From Streptomyces sp. DH5 (GTDB lineage Bacteria; Actinomycetota; Actinomycetes; Streptomycetales; Streptomycetaceae): a DNA stretch of 64,000 bases. The stretch is from positions 124,001-188,000 of the forward strand of contig NZ_JAHWGP010000010.1 of assembly GCF_020873915.1 (NCBI RefSeq), written 5' to 3'. The notes under the pieces are model-generated. The model was given only the letters and a program-made list of their open reading frames with translations. It had not been told where the DNA came from and made no database searches. The position numbers and the translations under genes are program-made. Below, in pieces: positions 1 to 7,713 of this stretch. The number at the start of each line of letters is the position of its first letter. Positions within the stretch are counted from its first letter, which is position 1.

Positions 1-357
1 GGGCAGGCCACCGAGCAGATCTCACGGCTCGCACGGCAGGAAGTGGCACTCGCCAAGGAAGAACTGGCGGAGAAGGGCCGCCGTGCCGGAAAGGGCGGCG
101 GGATGCTGGGGGCGGCGGGCGCGTTCGGCTACGCCGGGCTGCTGGCGCTGGCCGGGACGGGTGTCGCTGCGCTGGACCTGGTGCTGCCCCTGTGGGCCGC
201 GGCACTCATCGTCACGGGCGTGCTGTTCCTCATCGCCGGTGTGCTCGCCGCCGCCGGCCGCGGGCAGTTGCGACGGGCCACGCCGCCCAAACCGGAGAGG
301 ACACTCGGCAGCGTGAAGGCCGACGTGGAGGAGATCAAGGAAAGGGCGCACCGATGA
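1..357 (+). CDS. Phage holin family (DUF1469-like) small membrane protein, 5' truncated by the window edge
   Basis: The reading frame is open from the first base, so the first in-frame GTG (43) is probably internal and the N-terminus lies outside the window. What remains is an amphipathic start rich in Lys, Glu and Ala, two hydrophobic segments separated by a short turn (roughly nt 100-170 and 175-255), and a charged tail ending in EEIKERAHR. That layout is typical of the Actinobacteria DUF1469 or holin-superfamily-III proteins, which are small two-helix membrane proteins, often stress-linked, of unknown mechanism. The stop overlaps the start of the DUF3618 gene (ATGA), so the two are translationally coupled, a pairing common in Streptomyces. 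The family call rests on layout and neighbour; no catalytic motif is expected. Confidence 0.72.
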   Translation, partial: GQATEQISRLARQEVALAKEELAEKGRRAGKGGGMLGAAGAFGYAGLLALAGTGVAALDLVLPLWAAALIVTGVLFLIAGVLAAAGRGQLRRATPPKPERTLGSVKADVEEIKERAHR

Positions 358-716
358 CGCACGACGTGAGGCGCGCGGGGTCCGCCACCGGAGCCCATGT
401 CGACGCGGCCGCGGAGGCCGCCGCGACGGGACGGGGCGCCAAGGGACCCGACGAACTGCGCCGGCAGATCGAGCAGACGCGGCACCAGCTCGGCGACACC
501 GTCGAGGAGCTGGCCGGGAAGATGGACGTCAAGGGACGGGCGAGGGCACGGGCCGAGGAACTGCGGGACCGGGCCGGGGCGATGAAGGTGCAGATGCGCA
601 GCAGCGCCGCGCACGCCGGTGAGGCCGGCAAACGGCACCGCAAGCCGATGATCATCGCGGGTGCCGCGGTCGCCGCGGTGGCGGGCGGCGTGATGGTGTG
701 GCGCCACCGGTGCTGA
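354..716 (+). CDS. DUF3618 domain-containing protein
   Basis: A 120-residue protein whose ATG overlaps the stop of the upstream holin-like gene. The centre holds the DUF3618 signature, an ELRRQIEQTRHQLGDTVEEL-type segment (about residues 37-56) followed by a KMDVKGRARARAEELRDRAG stretch, predicted to be amphipathic helix. One hydrophobic segment (IIAGAAVAAVAGGVMVW) ends the protein just before a basic tail, so it is probably a tail-anchored membrane protein with a cytosolic coiled segment. DUF3618 proteins usually sit next to DUF1469 genes in actinomycetes and are linked to envelope stress. Biochemical function is unknown. The gene ends just before a strong bidirectional terminator. Confidence 0.82.
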   Translation: MTHDVRRAGSATGAHVDAAAEAAATGRGAKGPDELRRQIEQTRHQLGDTVEELAGKMDVKGRARARAEELRDRAGAMKVQMRSSAAHAGEAGKRHRKPMIIAGAAVAAVAGGVMVWRHRC

Positions 717-739
717 CGGGGCGCGCCGTCCGCCCGGCA

Positions 740-785
740 GGCGGTGGGGGGAGAGAACGGGCAGCCGTTCTCTCCCCCCACCGCC
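740..785. terminator. Bidirectional terminator hairpin
   Basis: A perfect 21-bp stem (740-760 with 765-785) closed by a four-base GCAG loop lies between the convergent DUF3618 and nuclease genes. It can form on either transcript. As usual in Streptomyces there is no clear U-tract. Confidence 0.85.
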
Positions 786-800
786 GTGTGCGGCCGTCCG

Positions 801-2609
801 CTACGGGCGGAAGCGCAGGATCTGCGGGTCGTGATCGCTGATCTGGTCGTGGAACTCCGCGTTGATGTGCACGCTGTCGTAGCTGAAGCGGCGGATCGAC
901 GGGGTGATCAGGATCTGGTCCAGGACCTGGCTGTTGCCCTGGTAGACGTAGGAGTAACGCTCCGACCTCGGCAGGGACTTGATCGCCGACCAGAGGGTGC
1001 CGCGGCCCTCGAGGATGTCGGTGGTCCGTGAGAACTCGAAGTCGTTGATGTCGCCGAGGGCCACGACGTGGGCGTTCTTCTGGGTCTTGAGGACCTTCGC
1101 GGTGAAGTCGTGGACCGCCCGGGCCTGGAGGTGGCGCTGGGTCTCCGAACCGCGCGCCGGCGGCTGGTACTGGGACGTCAGGCCCTGGTCGCCGCCCTTC
1201 GAGGCGAAGTGGTTGGCGATCACGATGACCGTACGGCCCCGGAAGCCGAACTCGCCGGCCAGCGGCTTGCGGCTGTCGGCGAACGCCTCCGAGGCCGGGT
1301 CGACGCGGCCGGGGGAGAGGGTCAGCGCGGCCTTGCCCCGGACCTTGACGACGTCGGTGGGGGTGGTGGCGTCGCCGCCGGGGCGGTCGGTGAAGGAGAC
1401 CCGCTCGGGGTTGAAGAGGAACGCCTGGCGGATGTTGCCGCCCGGCTGGCCGCCGTCCGCCTTGTCGGCCGGGTCGACGGAACGCCAGTCGTAGCGCGGG
1501 CCGCCCGCCGCCTCGATGGCGTCGATCAGCAGGGCCAGGGTCCGGTCGGCGGCCACCGTGCCGTCGTCGGTGGCGCCGTTGTTGTCCTGGATCTCCTCCA
1601 GCGACACGATGTCGGGGGAGCGCAGGTTGTCCACGATCGCGGCGGCGTGCGCGGCGAACGTGTCGTCGCCAGGGTCCAGGTTCTCGACGTTGTACGTCGC
1701 GATCGCCAGTTCGGAGCCGTGCTGCGCCCGGGTCGTCTCGCGCTTCAGATCAGCAGATTCGAGGGTGCCCAGCGTGCTCGCCACCAGCGTGTATCCGCCG
1801 AACTGGTTGTAGTCCAGCGGCCCCGCCGTCGTACCGGCGAGGGTGTCGCCGACGTTCGCGTCGGGGAAGTCGGCCGCCCTGCCCAGCGACTGGATCTGCA
1901 GACGCCCGGTGTTCTGGGAGTCGTACGAGCCGTAGACCGTGCCGCCGCGGGAGTTGCGGTGCTCCCACGGCTTCACCGTGACCCACAGCTCCGTGTACGG
2001 GTCGGTCGCGCCGACCACCCTGGTGTCCGAGACCTGGACGTTCATGCCCTCCAGGGACTCGTAGAGGTCCAGCGCGTACCGGGCGGGCCGGAGCGGGAGG
2101 TCGTTGACGGAGCCGTCGGCGGTGGGCGCGTAGGCGGCCGGGACGGATCGCGCCGTGACCGGCGTCGCGGCCGGCACCGGGTTGCCGCTGGAGACGACCG
2201 TGAACGCCGGACGGGTGATCTGCGTCAGGGACTGGTTGCCGGACGCGGTGCCGCCCGGCACGTACTCCGTCACCGTGCCGGAGACGCTGACGGCGTCGCC
2301 GACCGCGACACCGCGCGGCGTGGACCCCGTGAAGACGAAGACGCCCTCGCTGGTCGCCGGGTCGGAGTCGGGGGCGGGGTCCTGGATCCAGAAACCGCGG
2401 GACGAGCCGTAGGTGCGGATGCCGGTGACGATCCCGGTCACCTCGCTGACCTGCTCGCCCGCGTACGGCGATATGCGGGTGTCGCCCTGGATGTCATGGA
2501 TGCGCAGCGAGTCCGCGTGCGCGGGAGAGGTGAGGACGACGGTGGATGCCGCGGTGCACAGGGCGGCAACGGTGAGCGCGGCGAGACGCGCGGACGACAA
2601 GCTCGGCAA
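801..2609 (-). CDS. Secreted endonuclease/exonuclease/phosphatase-fold nuclease (ExeM/NucH type)
   Basis: A 602-residue secreted protein. The start is a TTG at 2609, supported by a GGAGGG ribosome site six bases upstream. Residues 1-32 form a Sec signal peptide ending AHA. The N-terminal half (about 40-330) looks like the OB/lamin-tail-like region of ExeM/NucH nucleases. The C-terminal half is an EEP nuclease domain with the expected motifs in order: ATYNVENL, SLEEIQD (metal-binding Glu), IANHFASKGGD, ALGDINDF and the terminal SDHDPQ. The likely role is hydrolysis of extracellular DNA, for nutrition or mycelial turnover. It is monocistronic, bounded by the terminator at 740-785. The fold is certain; substrate preference is inferred from the family. 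Confidence 0.88.
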   Translation of the reverse strand: MPSLSSARLAALTVAALCTAASTVVLTSPAHADSLRIHDIQGDTRISPYAGEQVSEVTGIVTGIRTYGSSRGFWIQDPAPDSDPATSEGVFVFTGSTPRGVAVGDAVSVSGTVTEYVPGGTASGNQSLTQITRPAFTVVSSGNPVPAATPVTARSVPAAYAPTADGSVNDLPLRPARYALDLYESLEGMNVQVSDTRVVGATDPYTELWVTVKPWEHRNSRGGTVYGSYDSQNTGRLQIQSLGRAADFPDANVGDTLAGTTAGPLDYNQFGGYTLVASTLGTLESADLKRETTRAQHGSELAIATYNVENLDPGDDTFAAHAAAIVDNLRSPDIVSLEEIQDNNGATDDGTVAADRTLALLIDAIEAAGGPRYDWRSVDPADKADGGQPGGNIRQAFLFNPERVSFTDRPGGDATTPTDVVKVRGKAALTLSPGRVDPASEAFADSRKPLAGEFGFRGRTVIVIANHFASKGGDQGLTSQYQPPARGSETQRHLQARAVHDFTAKVLKTQKNAHVVALGDINDFEFSRTTDILEGRGTLWSAIKSLPRSERYSYVYQGNSQVLDQILITPSIRRFSYDSVHINAEFHDQISDHDPQILRFRP

Positions 2610-2821
2610 CGGATTCCCTCCGGGAACGTGATCTACGCCGGGATGAGGGTGGAGCGTGGGTCACTCCCTGTCTACGCGCGTCAATCTCCAGCTTGGCCAG
2701 GCCACTTGTCAAGGTTTCGGCCATGTACGGTGCTCGAAGGGGAGATGAAGCGGGCGGCATGGGTGGAAATCCGTCTAGGCTGAGCGGCCGAGTCGTCAGA
2801 GTCCCTAGGAGAAACAAGCCG

Positions 2822-4258
2822 ATGTCAGACAGCTCCATCCTGCCGCCGGCGCGGCTGCGCCCCGAAGCGGAGCTGGCGCGCGACGCCCTGTCCACCCCGG
2901 TGCTGTCCCGCGCCGCCGGACTCGCCCGCTGGGCCGGGCCCGCGACCCGCGTGGACGCCGGCGGCGGGCTCGTCGAGGAGCAACTGCCCGCGGCCGCCGC
3001 GGAACTCGGACTGACCGGCGACGACGCCGCGGCCCACGTGAGCGAGGCGTGGCGGGTCGCCGTCGACACCGGACTCGTCGAGATCGTCGACGAGGAGGAG
3101 GGGACCGTCGCCGCGGGCGCCGAACTCGCCCTGCTCACCGGCGGATCGCCACGGGACGTGCTGGAGGTCTGGCTCGCCGCCCTGGAAACGGTGATCGGCG
3201 ACGTGAGCGTCCCCGACCTCGGGGGACTCGTCGACGCCATCGCCGGGGGAGAGGGCTCCGGGGAACTCGACCTCGACGCCCTGGACTGGGATCCCGAGGC
3301 CGAAGCCGACTTCCTGGACGGAGTGCTCGGCAACCTGTACCTGCTGACCGTCGGGGACGAAAGCCCCGGCCAGGCGCCGGTGCCGCTGCCCGCGCTCGCC
3401 GCGTCGGTGATCGTGCCCGACGACATGCCCGAACCCACCGACGACGTCCTGGAGCAGGTCTCCGACGCGATGATGCGGCTCGACGACCAGTTCCGCGAGC
3501 TCGAACCGGTGGGGCTCGTCGAGTACCACCCGGTCGACGAGGCGCTGATGGCCGACGCCGGCGAGGAGCCCGCCGCACCGGTGGACGACACCGACGTCTC
3601 CCGCTACGGCATGGTGCGGCTCACCCCGCTCGGGCTCTACGGACTGCGCGCCCGGCTGCTGGAGGCCGGGTTCGAGGCGCCGGCGGTCGGGGAGCTCGCC
3701 GACAAGGGAGCCGACGCGCTGCTCGACGGCACGGCCGGCTTCCCGCCCGCTGCCGCCCACGCGGAGACCGAACAGTGGCTGGCCCGGCGCGAACCCCTCT
3801 CCTCCGCCCGCGAGTTGCTGGCGGCGGCCCGCGGCAGCGACGAGGGCGCGCCGCTGCGCCGGCTGCGGTGCCAGCAGGCGCTGTCGCTGGTCGGCGCCTC
3901 CGCCGAGCCCGCCCTGCGGGAAGTCCTGGCCGACCCCGAACTGGGCGGCCTGGCCCGGGTGTGGCTGGCCGAGAACGGGGCGGCCGACGTGCCGCCCCCG
4001 TCCGAGGCCCTGATCTTCTGGCTGACCATCGACACCGTCGCCGCCCAGCTCGCCGCGGAGGGCAACTCCGAGGAGCTGCGCTCCCTGGTGGAGGGCCTGG
4101 CACGGCAGCACGGTGGTTTCTTCGACGCCGCCTGGCGGGTGGACCACCCGGCCACCGCGGACGTGCTGGAGGCCATGGGACGCCTGCACCCGGACAAGAA
4201 GGTCGCCAAGGAAGCGCGCAAGGCCGCCTTCAAGGCACGCTCGCAGCACGGGGGCTGA
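2822..4258 (+). CDS. Conserved hypothetical protein, acidic, HEAT-like C-terminus
   Basis: A 478-residue acidic protein. The frame is open from 2693, but ATG 2822 follows a CTAGGAGAAA ribosome site and starts a sequence without the low-quality upstream residues, so I chose it. I do not recognise a catalytic motif. The N-terminal part (1-150) is rich in Ala, Leu, Asp and Glu and looks like helical or winged-helix material (alternating LARWAGPATRVDAGGG and AEELGLTGDDAA-type helices). The C-terminal 150 residues contain HEAT-like helix pairs (LSLVGASAEPALREVLAD and neighbours) and end in a Lys-rich tail. No signal peptide or membrane segment is visible. It stands directly upstream of the Y RNA/rsr locus, which may or may not be functional. 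Confidence 0.75.
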   Translation: MSDSSILPPARLRPEAELARDALSTPVLSRAAGLARWAGPATRVDAGGGLVEEQLPAAAAELGLTGDDAAAHVSEAWRVAVDTGLVEIVDEEEGTVAAGAELALLTGGSPRDVLEVWLAALETVIGDVSVPDLGGLVDAIAGGEGSGELDLDALDWDPEAEADFLDGVLGNLYLLTVGDESPGQAPVPLPALAASVIVPDDMPEPTDDVLEQVSDAMMRLDDQFRELEPVGLVEYHPVDEALMADAGEEPAAPVDDTDVSRYGMVRLTPLGLYGLRARLLEAGFEAPAVGELADKGADALLDGTAGFPPAAAHAETEQWLARREPLSSARELLAAARGSDEGAPLRRLRCQQALSLVGASAEPALREVLADPELGGLARVWLAENGAADVPPPSEALIFWLTIDTVAAQLAAEGNSEELRSLVEGLARQHGGFFDAAWRVDHPATADVLEAMGRLHPDKKVAKEARKAAFKARSQHGG

Positions 4259-4341
4259 GCTCCTCGGCCCCCGCAGGCGGCATGAACGCCGCCGATTAAT
4301 TCGCTCGCCCGCCCGAGGGCCGCCCTTTTAGAGTGATACAC

Positions 4342-4478
4342 GTCCAGGTGCGCAGGCAGGACCTACTTCCACTCATAATGGGGCGGTCACGGGTTCGAGT
4401 CCCGTCACCGGCACGACGCGCCGGTGTAGCTCAGGGGTTAGAGCACCATCGTCGGTTCCGCCGACCTGAACTCTGGAC
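4342..4478 (+). ncRNA. Y RNA (YrlA-like), copy 1, with permuted Met-type tRNA module
   Basis: No ORF explains this stretch. The outer stem GTCCAG (4342-4347) pairs with CTGGAC (4473-4478). Next come GTGCGC on the 5' side and GCCGAC plus seven bases on the 3' side, sequences shared with two sister RNAs downstream. An inner helix (4355-4363 with 4454-4462, one A-C mismatch) encloses a complete tRNA-like module in permuted order: anticodon arm 4367-4383 with loop CTCATAA, five-base variable loop, T-arm 4389-4405 with TTCGAGT loop, acceptor 3' strand 4406-4412, seven-base linker, acceptor 5' strand 4420-4426 (perfect 7 bp) and D-arm 4429-4444. Permuted tRNA mimicry is the hallmark of bacterial Y RNAs bound by Ro60 proteins, and rsr follows. 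Exact ends are inferred from pairing. Confidence 0.8.
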
Positions 4479-4495
4479 ACCGAACACTTCACGCA

Positions 4496-4569
4496 CCTCC
4501 CGGTGCGCGGGCTGCGGCTACTTCTTCTGCAAAAAGATTCCGTGCCGCCGCCGACATGATCTCGGGAGG
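4496..4569 (+). ncRNA. Minimal Y RNA, copy 2, lacking a tRNA module
   Basis: It has the same skeleton as its neighbours but only about 74 nt. Outer stem CCTCCCG (4496-4502) pairs perfectly with CGGGAGG (4563-4569). The conserved GTGCGCGGGC follows on the 5' side, and GCCGAC plus exactly seven bases precede the 3' outer strand. The inner helix 4510-4518/4544-4552 again has a single pyrimidine mismatch at the same place. It closes a 25-base loop that starts with the shared TACTTC and contains no D-, T- or acceptor-arm sequence. I interpret it as the Ro-binding half of a Y RNA alone. It could be a decayed copy, but the outer stem is intact and differs in sequence from the other two, which argues for selection on structure. 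Confidence 0.62.
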
Positions 4570-4583
4570 CGCAGCAGAGGGCA

Positions 4584-4726
4584 GGGTGCCCGGTGCGCAG
4601 GCAGCGGATACTTCTCCGGATCAGGTCCGTTGCGGGTTCGAATCCCGTCGTCGGCCCGGGGCCGACGTGGCGGAAAGGGAAGACGCGCCTGACATGTGCC
4701 GCCGCCGACTCCTTCCTCGGGCACCC
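4584..4726 (+). ncRNA. Y RNA (YrlA-like), copy 3, with permuted class-II (Leu-like) tRNA module
   Basis: A 9-bp perfect outer stem (GGGTGCCCG 4584-4592 with CGGGCACCC 4718-4726) is followed by GTGCGCAGGC and, on the 3' side, GCCGAC plus eight bases. The inner helix 4600-4607/4699-4706 repeats the A-C mismatch of copy 1. Inside lie a possible variable-arm hairpin CGGA/TCCG (4617-4629), a T-arm 4632-4648 with loop TTCGAAT, acceptor 3' strand 4649-4655, five-base linker, acceptor 5' strand 4661-4667 (perfect 7 bp) and a D-arm GCG/CGC (4670-4686) whose TGGCGGAA start resembles leucine tRNAs. It ends about 50 bases before the rsr start codon, so it may also be carried in the rsr leader. Confidence 0.78.
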
Positions 4727-4776
4727 TCCTCTACGCGCCTCCCTCCGAAGACAACGGGAATTCGGGGGAATTCACC

Positions 4777-6360
4777 ATGGCACGCTTCAACACCAGGGCG
4801 GCGAAGGCGCAGCCCACCTCGCGCGTGACGTCGACGGGCCGCGTCCTCACCACGCACCAGGGCGGCCGGGGCCGGGAGCGTGACGCACGCTCCGAGCTCT
4901 TCCTGCTCGCCGTCTCCCACTTCGTGACCCAGCGGACCTTCTACGAGAGCGGCGACCGCCGGGACGACCGGTTCGTGAAGCTCGTGCGCGAACTCGCCGT
5001 GACCGACCCGTCGTGGACGGCCGGCCTGCTCGGCTGGCTGCGCGGCGAGGGCAACCTGCGCACCGCCTCCCTCGTGGGCGCCGCCGAGTACGTCAAGGCC
5101 CGGCTCGACGCCGGCGCGACCGCCGGCCCCTCGAACCGGCAGGTCGTGGACCGCGTACTGCGGCGGCCCGACGAGCCCGGCGAACTGCTCGCCTACTGGA
5201 CGGCGACGTACGGCCGGAACATCCCCAAGCCCGTCAAGCGCGGTGTCGCCGACGCCGTGCGCCGCCTCTACGGGGGCAAGGCGCTGCTGAAGTACGACAC
5301 CGCCTCCAAGGGCTACCGCTTCGGCGACATCCTGAACCTGGTGCACGCGGCGCCCGACCCGGACAAACCGTGGCAGGGCGAGCTGTTCCGCTACGCGCTG
5401 GACCGCCGGCACCACCCTGACACCGCGGTGCCGCCCGCCACGGACCGGGTCCTCACCGCGCACCGCGAGCTGATGGCGCTGCCCGTCGAGGAGCGGCGGG
5501 CGGTCGTCACGGCACCCGGCGGCGCCGAGCGGCTGGCCGCCGCGGGGATCACCTGGGAGGCGCTGGCGGGGTGGCTGCAGGGGCCGATGGACGAGGCTGC
5601 CTGGGAGGCGGTGATCCCGTCCATGGGGACGATGGCGCTGGTGCGCAACCTGCGGAACTTCGACGAGGCGGGCGTCTCGGACGAGGTCGCCGCGTCGGTC
5701 GCCGCCCGCATCGCGGACCCGGCGGAGGTCGCGCGGTCGCGTCAGTTCCCCTTCCGGTACCTGGCCGCGTACCAGCACGCGCCGTCGCTGCGCTGGTCGT
5801 ACCCGCTGGAGCGGGCGCTCGGGCACTCGCTGGCCAACGTGCCGGCGCTGCGGGGACGGACACTGGTCCTCGTGGACCGCTCGGGTTCGATGTTCCACTC
5901 CCGGATGTCGGACCGTTCCGAGCTCACCCGGGCGGACGCGGCGGCGGTCTTCGGCACGGCGCTCGCGCTGCGGGCGGCCGAGGCGGACCTCGTCGAGTTC
6001 GGCTCGACCAGCCGGCCGGTGCGTTTCCGCCGGGGTGAGTCGGTGCTGAAGATCCTCGACCGGTTCGGTGACCTCGGCGGCACCGACACCACCGAGGCGG
6101 TGCGCCGCCACTACGCGGGGCACGACCGGGTACTGATCGTCACCGACGAGCAGTACGCCTTCAGTCACCACGGTGACCCGACGGAGCAGGTCCCGTCGCA
6201 CGTACCGGTCTACACCTGGAACCTGGCGGGCCACCGGGCGGGCCACGGCCCGTCGGGCACGGCGAACCGGCACACCTTCGGCGGCCTGACGGACGCCGCG
6301 TTCCGGATGGTGCCGCTGCTCGAGGCCGGGCGGGACGCCGACTGGCCGTGGGCGGCATGA
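4777..6360 (+). CDS. rsr: TROVE-domain RNA-binding protein, Ro60 orthologue (Rsr)
   Basis: A 527-residue protein starting at ATG 4777 behind a GGGGGAA ribosome site; the open frame extends to 4696 but would include part of Y RNA 3. The N-terminal two-thirds is the HEAT-like TROVE ring (motifs such as SHFVTQRTFYESGDRRDDRF, LRTASLVGAAEYVKARL and RNLRNFDEAGVSDE). The C-terminal third is a von Willebrand A domain with an intact MIDAS: DRSGS from Asp367, the GGTDTTE threonine and ITDEQ. Ro proteins form a ring that binds Y RNA and the ends of misfolded RNAs, aiding RNA surveillance and stress survival. The three Y RNAs immediately upstream are its expected ligands. A strong hairpin follows the stop. 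Confidence 0.93.
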   Translation: MARFNTRAAKAQPTSRVTSTGRVLTTHQGGRGRERDARSELFLLAVSHFVTQRTFYESGDRRDDRFVKLVRELAVTDPSWTAGLLGWLRGEGNLRTASLVGAAEYVKARLDAGATAGPSNRQVVDRVLRRPDEPGELLAYWTATYGRNIPKPVKRGVADAVRRLYGGKALLKYDTASKGYRFGDILNLVHAAPDPDKPWQGELFRYALDRRHHPDTAVPPATDRVLTAHRELMALPVEERRAVVTAPGGAERLAAAGITWEALAGWLQGPMDEAAWEAVIPSMGTMALVRNLRNFDEAGVSDEVAASVAARIADPAEVARSRQFPFRYLAAYQHAPSLRWSYPLERALGHSLANVPALRGRTLVLVDRSGSMFHSRMSDRSELTRADAAAVFGTALALRAAEADLVEFGSTSRPVRFRRGESVLKILDRFGDLGGTDTTEAVRRHYAGHDRVLIVTDEQYAFSHHGDPTEQVPSHVPVYTWNLAGHRAGHGPSGTANRHTFGGLTDAAFRMVPLLEAGRDADWPWAA

Positions 6361-6403
6361 GGAACGCCGGGTGCCCCCGTCCGACGGGGACACCCGGCGT
6401 TTC
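6361..6403. terminator. Bidirectional terminator between rsr and the TerD gene
   Basis: AACGCCGGGTG (6363-6373) pairs with 6391-6401, and the inner CCCCGT/ACGGGG extends the stem. It lies between convergent genes. Confidence 0.8.
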
Positions 6404-6414
6404 CGTACGCGTGA

Positions 6415-7623
6415 CTACAGGGCCTGGGCGGCCGGCTTGACCATGCCGCGGACGGTGCGGGACTTCACGAAGTCGCCGATCGCGGTCATCTCCCACTCGC
6501 CGGAGTACTGGCGGATCAGCTTCGCCATCATCACACCCGTCTGCGGTTCGGCGCCGGTGAGGTCGAAGCGGACCAGTTCCTCGCCGGTCGTGGTGTCCAG
6601 CAGGCGGCAGTACGCCTTGGCGACCTCGGTGAACTTCTGGCCGGAGAAGGAGTTCACCGTGAAGACCAGGCCACTGACCTCCATGGGAAGCCGGCCGAGG
6701 TCGACGGTGATGGTCTCGTCGTCCCCGCCGCCCTCGCCGGTGAGGTTGTCGCCGGAGTGGCGGATCGCGCCGCCCACGATCTGGAGCTTGCCGAAGTAGC
6801 AGCTGTCGATGTGGTTGCGCTGCGGGCCGTAGGCGATGACCGAGGCGTCCAGGTCGATGTCCTTGCCGCGGTAGGCGGGCTCCCAGCCGAGGCCCATCGT
6901 GACCTGGGAGAGCAGCGGGCGGCCGCCCTTCATCAGGCTCACGGTCTGGTTCTTCTGGAGACTGACCCGGCCCTTGTCGAGGTTGATCTTCCCGGAACCG
7001 GGGGCGGGGGCCGGCGGGGCGGGCGGAGCCGGGGGAGCGGCGGGCGCGGCAGGGGCGGCGGCCGGCACGGGGGGCGCCTGCGGGGCGGCCGCCGGCTGGG
7101 CCGGGGCGGCGGGGGCGGCAGGCTCCTCGACCGTGACGCCGAAGTCGGTGGCGATGCCGGCCAGGCCGTTGGCGTAGCCCTGGCCGACGGCGCGGGCCTT
7201 CCAGGCGCCGTTGCGCAGGTAGATCTCGACGATCACGAGAGCCGTCTCGGAGCCGAGGCCCGGGGGCGTGAACGTCGCCAGGACGGCGTTGCCGTCCGCG
7301 TCGCGGAGGGTGGCCGTGGGCTCGATGCCCTGGAAGGTCTGTCCCGCGGCGTCGGGGCTCGCGGTGACGACGATCTTCTCGATGCCGGGGGGTACGGCGG
7401 TGGTGTCCACCGTGATGGCGTCGGGGGCGGTGCCGCCGCCGGAGCGGTAGGTCACACCGGGGCCCGCGGGCTGGTTGTAGAAGATGAAGTCGTCGTCGGA
7501 GCGCACCTTGCCGTCGGCGGTGAGCAGCAGGCCCGAAACGTCGAGCCGCACGGGCGCGGAGACGTCCACCGTCACGCGGGCGGTGGGGAGGGGGATGTTC
7601 GAGCCTGGGGTCATAGCTGTCAT
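6415..7623 (-). CDS. TerD-family protein with two TerD domains joined by an Ala/Pro linker
   Basis: A 402-residue protein. Domain 1 (about 10-165) carries the TerD features DDDFIFYNQ, GIEKIVVTAS and VIVEIYLRNGAWKARAVGQGY, including the acidic clusters that bind calcium in this family. A low-complexity Ala/Pro linker (about 170-215) joins it to domain 2 (about 215-402), which has LGLGWEPAYRGKDIDLDAS, GEGGGDDETITVDL and VRFDLTG...MMAKLIRQYSGEWEM. TerD proteins are stress-linked, calcium-binding cytosolic or membrane-peripheral proteins; Streptomyces has many paralogues tied to differentiation, and tellurite resistance itself is uncertain. ATG 7623 is used; ATG 7614 (MTPGSN) is equally plausible. 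Confidence 0.9.
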   Translation of the reverse strand: MTAMTPGSNIPLPTARVTVDVSAPVRLDVSGLLLTADGKVRSDDDFIFYNQPAGPGVTYRSGGGTAPDAITVDTTAVPPGIEKIVVTASPDAAGQTFQGIEPTATLRDADGNAVLATFTPPGLGSETALVIVEIYLRNGAWKARAVGQGYANGLAGIATDFGVTVEEPAAPAAPAQPAAAPQAPPVPAAAPAAPAAPPAPPAPPAPAPGSGKINLDKGRVSLQKNQTVSLMKGGRPLLSQVTMGLGWEPAYRGKDIDLDASVIAYGPQRNHIDSCYFGKLQIVGGAIRHSGDNLTGEGGGDDETITVDLGRLPMEVSGLVFTVNSFSGQKFTEVAKAYCRLLDTTTGEELVRFDLTGAEPQTGVMMAKLIRQYSGEWEMTAIGDFVKSRTVRGMVKPAAQAL

Positions 7624-7713
7624 GCCGGGTGAACGAGCGAGGGCGTTTTACCGTTCCCTTACCTGTGGTCCGATCGGGGTGGTGGGAGGGCGGGAGGTGT
7701 CCGGCCCGGTGTT

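Noticed and set aside
1068-2783. 571-codon plus-strand ORF opposite the secreted nuclease
   Set aside because: No family motifs and shadow-type composition; the minus strand carries a complete EEP nuclease with signal peptide.
4389-4444. Conventional tRNA gene
   Set aside because: T-arm and 3' acceptor strand come before the 5' acceptor strand and D-arm, so a normal tRNA cannot form in this order; the permuted Y RNA reading explains all parts.
4621-6393. 590-codon minus-strand ORF opposite rsr
   Set aside because: Composition is Arg/Val/Gly-rich shadow of a high-G+C gene; the plus-strand TROVE/vWA motifs are decisive.
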